64,000 bases of DNA from Coemansia sp. RSA 487. Its lineage: Eukaryota; Kickxellomycota; Kickxellomycetes; Kickxellales; Kickxellaceae. Every line of letters starts with the position of its first letter. Position 1 is the stretch's first letter. The translations under genes and the position numbers were made by a program. This document shows, piece by piece, positions 62,832 through 64,000 of the stretch. The DNA is taken from NCBI GenBank assembly GCA_027577595.1, contig JANBRJ010000022.1, positions 124,001 to 188,000 on the forward strand, in the 5' to 3' direction. The notes beneath the pieces are model-generated. The model was given only the letters and a program-made list of their open reading frames with translations, was not told where the DNA came from and did no database searches.

Positions 62832-64000
62832 ATGCACACGCCAACTACGCCCGTCAGTAGCATACATGCCACCCTTGGGGCGAAAAATGACCTCCAGTCC
62901 TCCTCTGCGCAAGCGACGATAATGCGCAACGCCTATGTCAGCAACATGGATGTCACTGGTGCAGGAGCAGGTGGCGGTTCTGTATCCACCACATCTACGG
63001 CGATTGACAGCCGGGGCCATATTGGCGAGGCAGGCAATCTTGATGAGACTACCTACCACTCGCTGCAGCAACAACATCATCATACAAACAATGTGCATTC
63101 GTCATCGTTTGCGTATGGATCGCTGCGACAAACAACCCGTACAGACAATCCGCAACCTGGCACCGATATCGACTATGAGAGCACAGTGCGCGCATCTAAC
63201 TACGGGCGACGACTCTTCCCATCATACGATCCCGCAAACATCCACCAGTGCCCAATCAAGTTCACCCGTCAATTCGAGCATGCCGCACAGCACAATGGGC
63301 TGAGCATGAAGGCATGGGCAAAGAGATTCAACTCTTGTCTCTTTGGACGTGCCGAGGACTGGGCGTTTGAAGAGTGTCCGCTCGAATTGGCTGGTTCGTC
63401 GTGGGACACACGCAAAAGACAGTTTCTCGACTGGGCGCTTCTTCCTGCGGAACAGGAACTGCGGCGGCAGCGGCTGCTGCGATTCTTCCAGACCGAGGCT
63501 GACCTGAGCATCGACTTTGTGTACTCCTTTGAGGAGGCGGCCCGCGGGCTGCGCGACTACAAGGAGGATGTATGGGTCAGAAAATGCATTGCAAACTTGC
63601 TGCCGCCACTGCGCAGCGCGCTCTTCGAGTTGTGGCCGGACGGGCTGCCGGTTCGGTTCAGGGACCTCCGCGACTCGCTGTATGCGGTTGACTGGAACCT
63701 GTACGAGGCGGCTAGCACGCCACTGAAGGTTGTCAGACATGGAACGCCATACGCGTACGAGGCGTACAGTCGGACTTCAACGTCATCGTCGGTTTCTTCG
63801 CCGCGGCAACACACTGCCAGCCGCAACAGCTTGTCTTCTTCGAATGAGCGGCCGCAGACCAACCGACTGACGCTTCCGCTGAGCAATGGGCAAAACCTAT
63901 ACTCGCCGCCGGCGCCAATGCCCACAATACTGCCTACGAGGAAAAAGCGCTCGGCTCTGAGCACGTCTGTCACCTTCCATAACAACCGCAACGGCACAGG
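62832..64000 (+). CDS. Gag/capsid-like domain protein, partial at window end
   Basis: Open from ATG 62832 to the last base, 389 codons, with no stop and no break seen. Residues 1-110 are Ser/Thr/Gly/His-rich. About residues 130-290 resemble the capsid fold of Ty3/Gypsy-type Gag: FTRQFEHAAQHNGLSMKAWA and KRFNSCLFGRAEDWAFEECP, then DWALLPAEQELRRQRLLRFF, and helices to LPPLRSALFELWPDGLPVRF. A Ser/Pro-rich stretch follows. It could be a Gag from an LTR element whose pol lies beyond the window, or a domesticated capsid-like host gene. It looks whole as far as it can be seen; there is no LTR within the flanking 3 kb that I can detect. Confidence 0.6.
   Translation, partial: MHTPTTPVSSIHATLGAKNDLQSSSAQATIMRNAYVSNMDVTGAGAGGGSVSTTSTAIDSRGHIGEAGNLDETTYHSLQQQHHHTNNVHSSSFAYGSLRQTTRTDNPQPGTDIDYESTVRASNYGRRLFPSYDPANIHQCPIKFTRQFEHAAQHNGLSMKAWAKRFNSCLFGRAEDWAFEECPLELAGSSWDTRKRQFLDWALLPAEQELRRQRLLRFFQTEADLSIDFVYSFEEAARGLRDYKEDVWVRKCIANLLPPLRSALFELWPDGLPVRFRDLRDSLYAVDWNLYEAASTPLKVVRHGTPYAYEAYSRTSTSSSVSSPRQHTASRNSLSSSNERPQTNRLTLPLSNGQNLYSPPAPMPTILPTRKKRSALSTSVTFHNNRNGT

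Noticed and set aside
1-64000. CRISPR arrays, bacterial operons, rRNA genes
   Set aside because: No regularly spaced direct repeats or rRNA signatures were seen; gene structure is eukaryotic.

Overview
The window is nuclear DNA of an early-diverging fungus, probably Zoopagomycota/Kickxellomycotina; this placement is inference from gene content. The evidence is spaced single-promoter genes, a few short GT-AG introns, a DASH kinetochore subunit (Dad2), a Trm44-type tRNA methyltransferase, a large PPR protein, an AAA-ATPase-like/PD-(D/E)XK gene and a Fanzor nuclease. Many coding frames open at non-ATG codons, so I set starts at the first sensible ATG or at exons found by hand (GLYCOGENIN, SDH2, ATP synthase e, AFG1, WDR53-like, RPS25).

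Layout. 0.5-14.8 kb: a mitochondrial PPR protein, two divergent glycogenins sharing one intron position (the second has a tail of about 1,330 residues), Cys-rich coding traces between them, and a WDR53-like protein. 15-24.6 kb: SDH2, a PhyH-type dioxygenase, TRM44, DAD2, an SH3BGR/glutaredoxin-like protein, an ArsB/NhaD-type anion permease and ATP synthase subunit e. 25.2-33.2 kb: a GC-rich block with POL5/MYBBP1A, WRAP73, a TMEM243-family protein and AIP1.

33.2-44.6 kb is the accessory part: a dead Tc1/mariner copy abutting a Ty3/Gypsy fossil, an AT-rich stretch, a nearly complete Fanzor1-type RNA-guided nuclease with one frame break and a paired hairpin repeat just after its stop, AFG1, an ABCC transporter pseudogene and RPS25, whose exon 2 has no start codon of its own.

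44.6-64 kb: a 1.8-kb AT-rich gap, SWI5, branchpoint-binding protein, ribulose-5-phosphate epimerase, a small membrane protein, long-form tRNase Z, a frame-disturbed AAA-ATPase-like/PD-(D/E)XK gene, an OFA-type MFS transporter, a 3-kb gene-poor stretch, and a Gag/capsid-like open frame running off the window end.

There are no operons. Functional themes are glycogen priming (two glycogenins), mitochondrial energy and protein upkeep (PPR, SDH2, ATP synthase e, AFG1), tRNA maturation (TRM44, TRZ1) and chromosome or spindle biology (DAD2, WRAP73, SWI5). The most unusual item is the Fanzor locus at 36.5-38.75 kb.
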